A stretch of 5,901 nt of DNA, from NCBI GenBank assembly GCA_937875035.1, contig CALNCF010000403.1, forward strand, positions 1 to 5,901. The letters run 5' to 3'. Both the position numbers and the translations under genes were made by a program. Below the pieces are notes generated by a model. That model searched no databases. It worked only from the letters and a program-made list of their open reading frames with translations, and was not told the origin of the DNA. Source of the stretch: an uncultured Sphingobacteriaceae bacterium (GTDB taxonomy: Bacteria; Bacteroidota; Bacteroidia; Sphingobacteriales; Sphingobacteriaceae). Of the stretch, positions 5,792 to 5,901 are shown piece after piece; the stretch's first letter is position 1; each line of letters opens with the position of its first letter.

Positions 5792-5822
5792 TAAAGATAG
5801 CTGATTCGGGAGAAGAATCAAG
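5792..5822 (-). promoter_or_regulatory. Promoter candidate for the esterase-TPR gene
   Basis: On the minus strand CTTG (5822-5819) acts as a -33 box and TATCTTTA (5799-5792) as a -7 box, one mismatch from TAnnTTTG, with 19 bases between. Predicted start is about 5786, leaving a leader of roughly 13 bases to the ATG at 5773. Spacing and location are right, but neither box is a perfect match. Confidence 0.5.
5802..5820. promoter_or_regulatory. Palindrome between the promoter boxes, candidate operator
   Basis: TGATTC (5802-5807) and GAATCA (5815-5820) are a perfect 6-bp inverted repeat around a 7-base spacer. It fills almost exactly the gap between the -33 and -7 boxes of the esterase promoter candidate. 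A protein bound there would block RNA polymerase, which suggests a repressor site. No regulator that would bind it can be named. Confidence 0.35.
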
Positions 5823-5889
5823 CGAACGCGTTTGCCAGTTTAAGCTTCCCTCAGTTCCTGATGGTCTGCTCTTCTGAACAGGGGTATAC

Positions 5890-5901
5890 CAAAAAAGCCG
5901 G
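5890..5901 (-). terminator. Possible half of a terminator hairpin cut by the window edge
   Basis: The window ends with AAAAAAGCCGG, which on the minus strand reads CCGGCTTTTTT. This is the 3' arm and T-tract typical of an intrinsic terminator whose other arm would lie beyond base 5901. It would end a minus-strand gene to the right, upstream of the esterase unit. The pairing arm is not visible, so this is a guess from half of the structure. Confidence 0.25.

Overview
The window looks like ordinary chromosomal DNA from a Bacteroidota bacterium, most likely a Chitinophagaceae relative (inference). The reasons are: start codons lacking Shine-Dalgarno sequences, A/T-rich leaders, promoter candidates of the Bacteroidota type (TTTG or TTG, about 19-20 bases, then a TAnnTTTG-like box), moderate GC content, and a gene set (exported lipase, esterase-TPR protein, DUF4345 protein, AraC-type regulator) typical of that phylum. 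No mobile element, CRISPR array, tRNA or rRNA is visible. No stretch without a gene exceeds about 130 bases.

Layout from left to right. A putative 40-residue single-pass membrane protein (34-156, minus) lies just beyond the intrinsic terminator of a complete haem catalase gene (katA, 213-1721, minus), with an exact -7 box in the terminator's T-tract. Behind the catalase is an independently transcribed, exported class 3 lipase-like hydrolase (1829-2917, minus) with its own promoter candidate. A strong hairpin terminator (3022-3060, minus) closes a four-helix DUF4345 membrane protein gene (3081-3488, minus). That gene is divergent from an AraC-family regulator gene (3578-4588, plus). The 89-base region between them carries a perfect 7-bp inverted repeat and a 6-bp direct repeat spaced by two helical turns, both candidate operators. 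The regulator gene converges, with only 9 bases between stop codons, on an exported alpha/beta-hydrolase esterase with a C-terminal TPR-like region (4598-5773, minus). A promoter candidate with a palindrome between its two boxes lies upstream of the esterase. The right edge may be half of a terminator hairpin of the next gene.

Functional links are limited. Terminators and separate promoters suggest mostly single-gene transcription units. The only pair whose arrangement suggests a regulatory relation is the regulator and the divergent DUF4345 gene. Catalase detoxifies hydrogen peroxide in the cytoplasm; the lipase and esterase are probably periplasmic or secreted. I see no sign of a new multi-gene system. 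The points worth checking are regulatory sites and unusual details of the two hydrolases.
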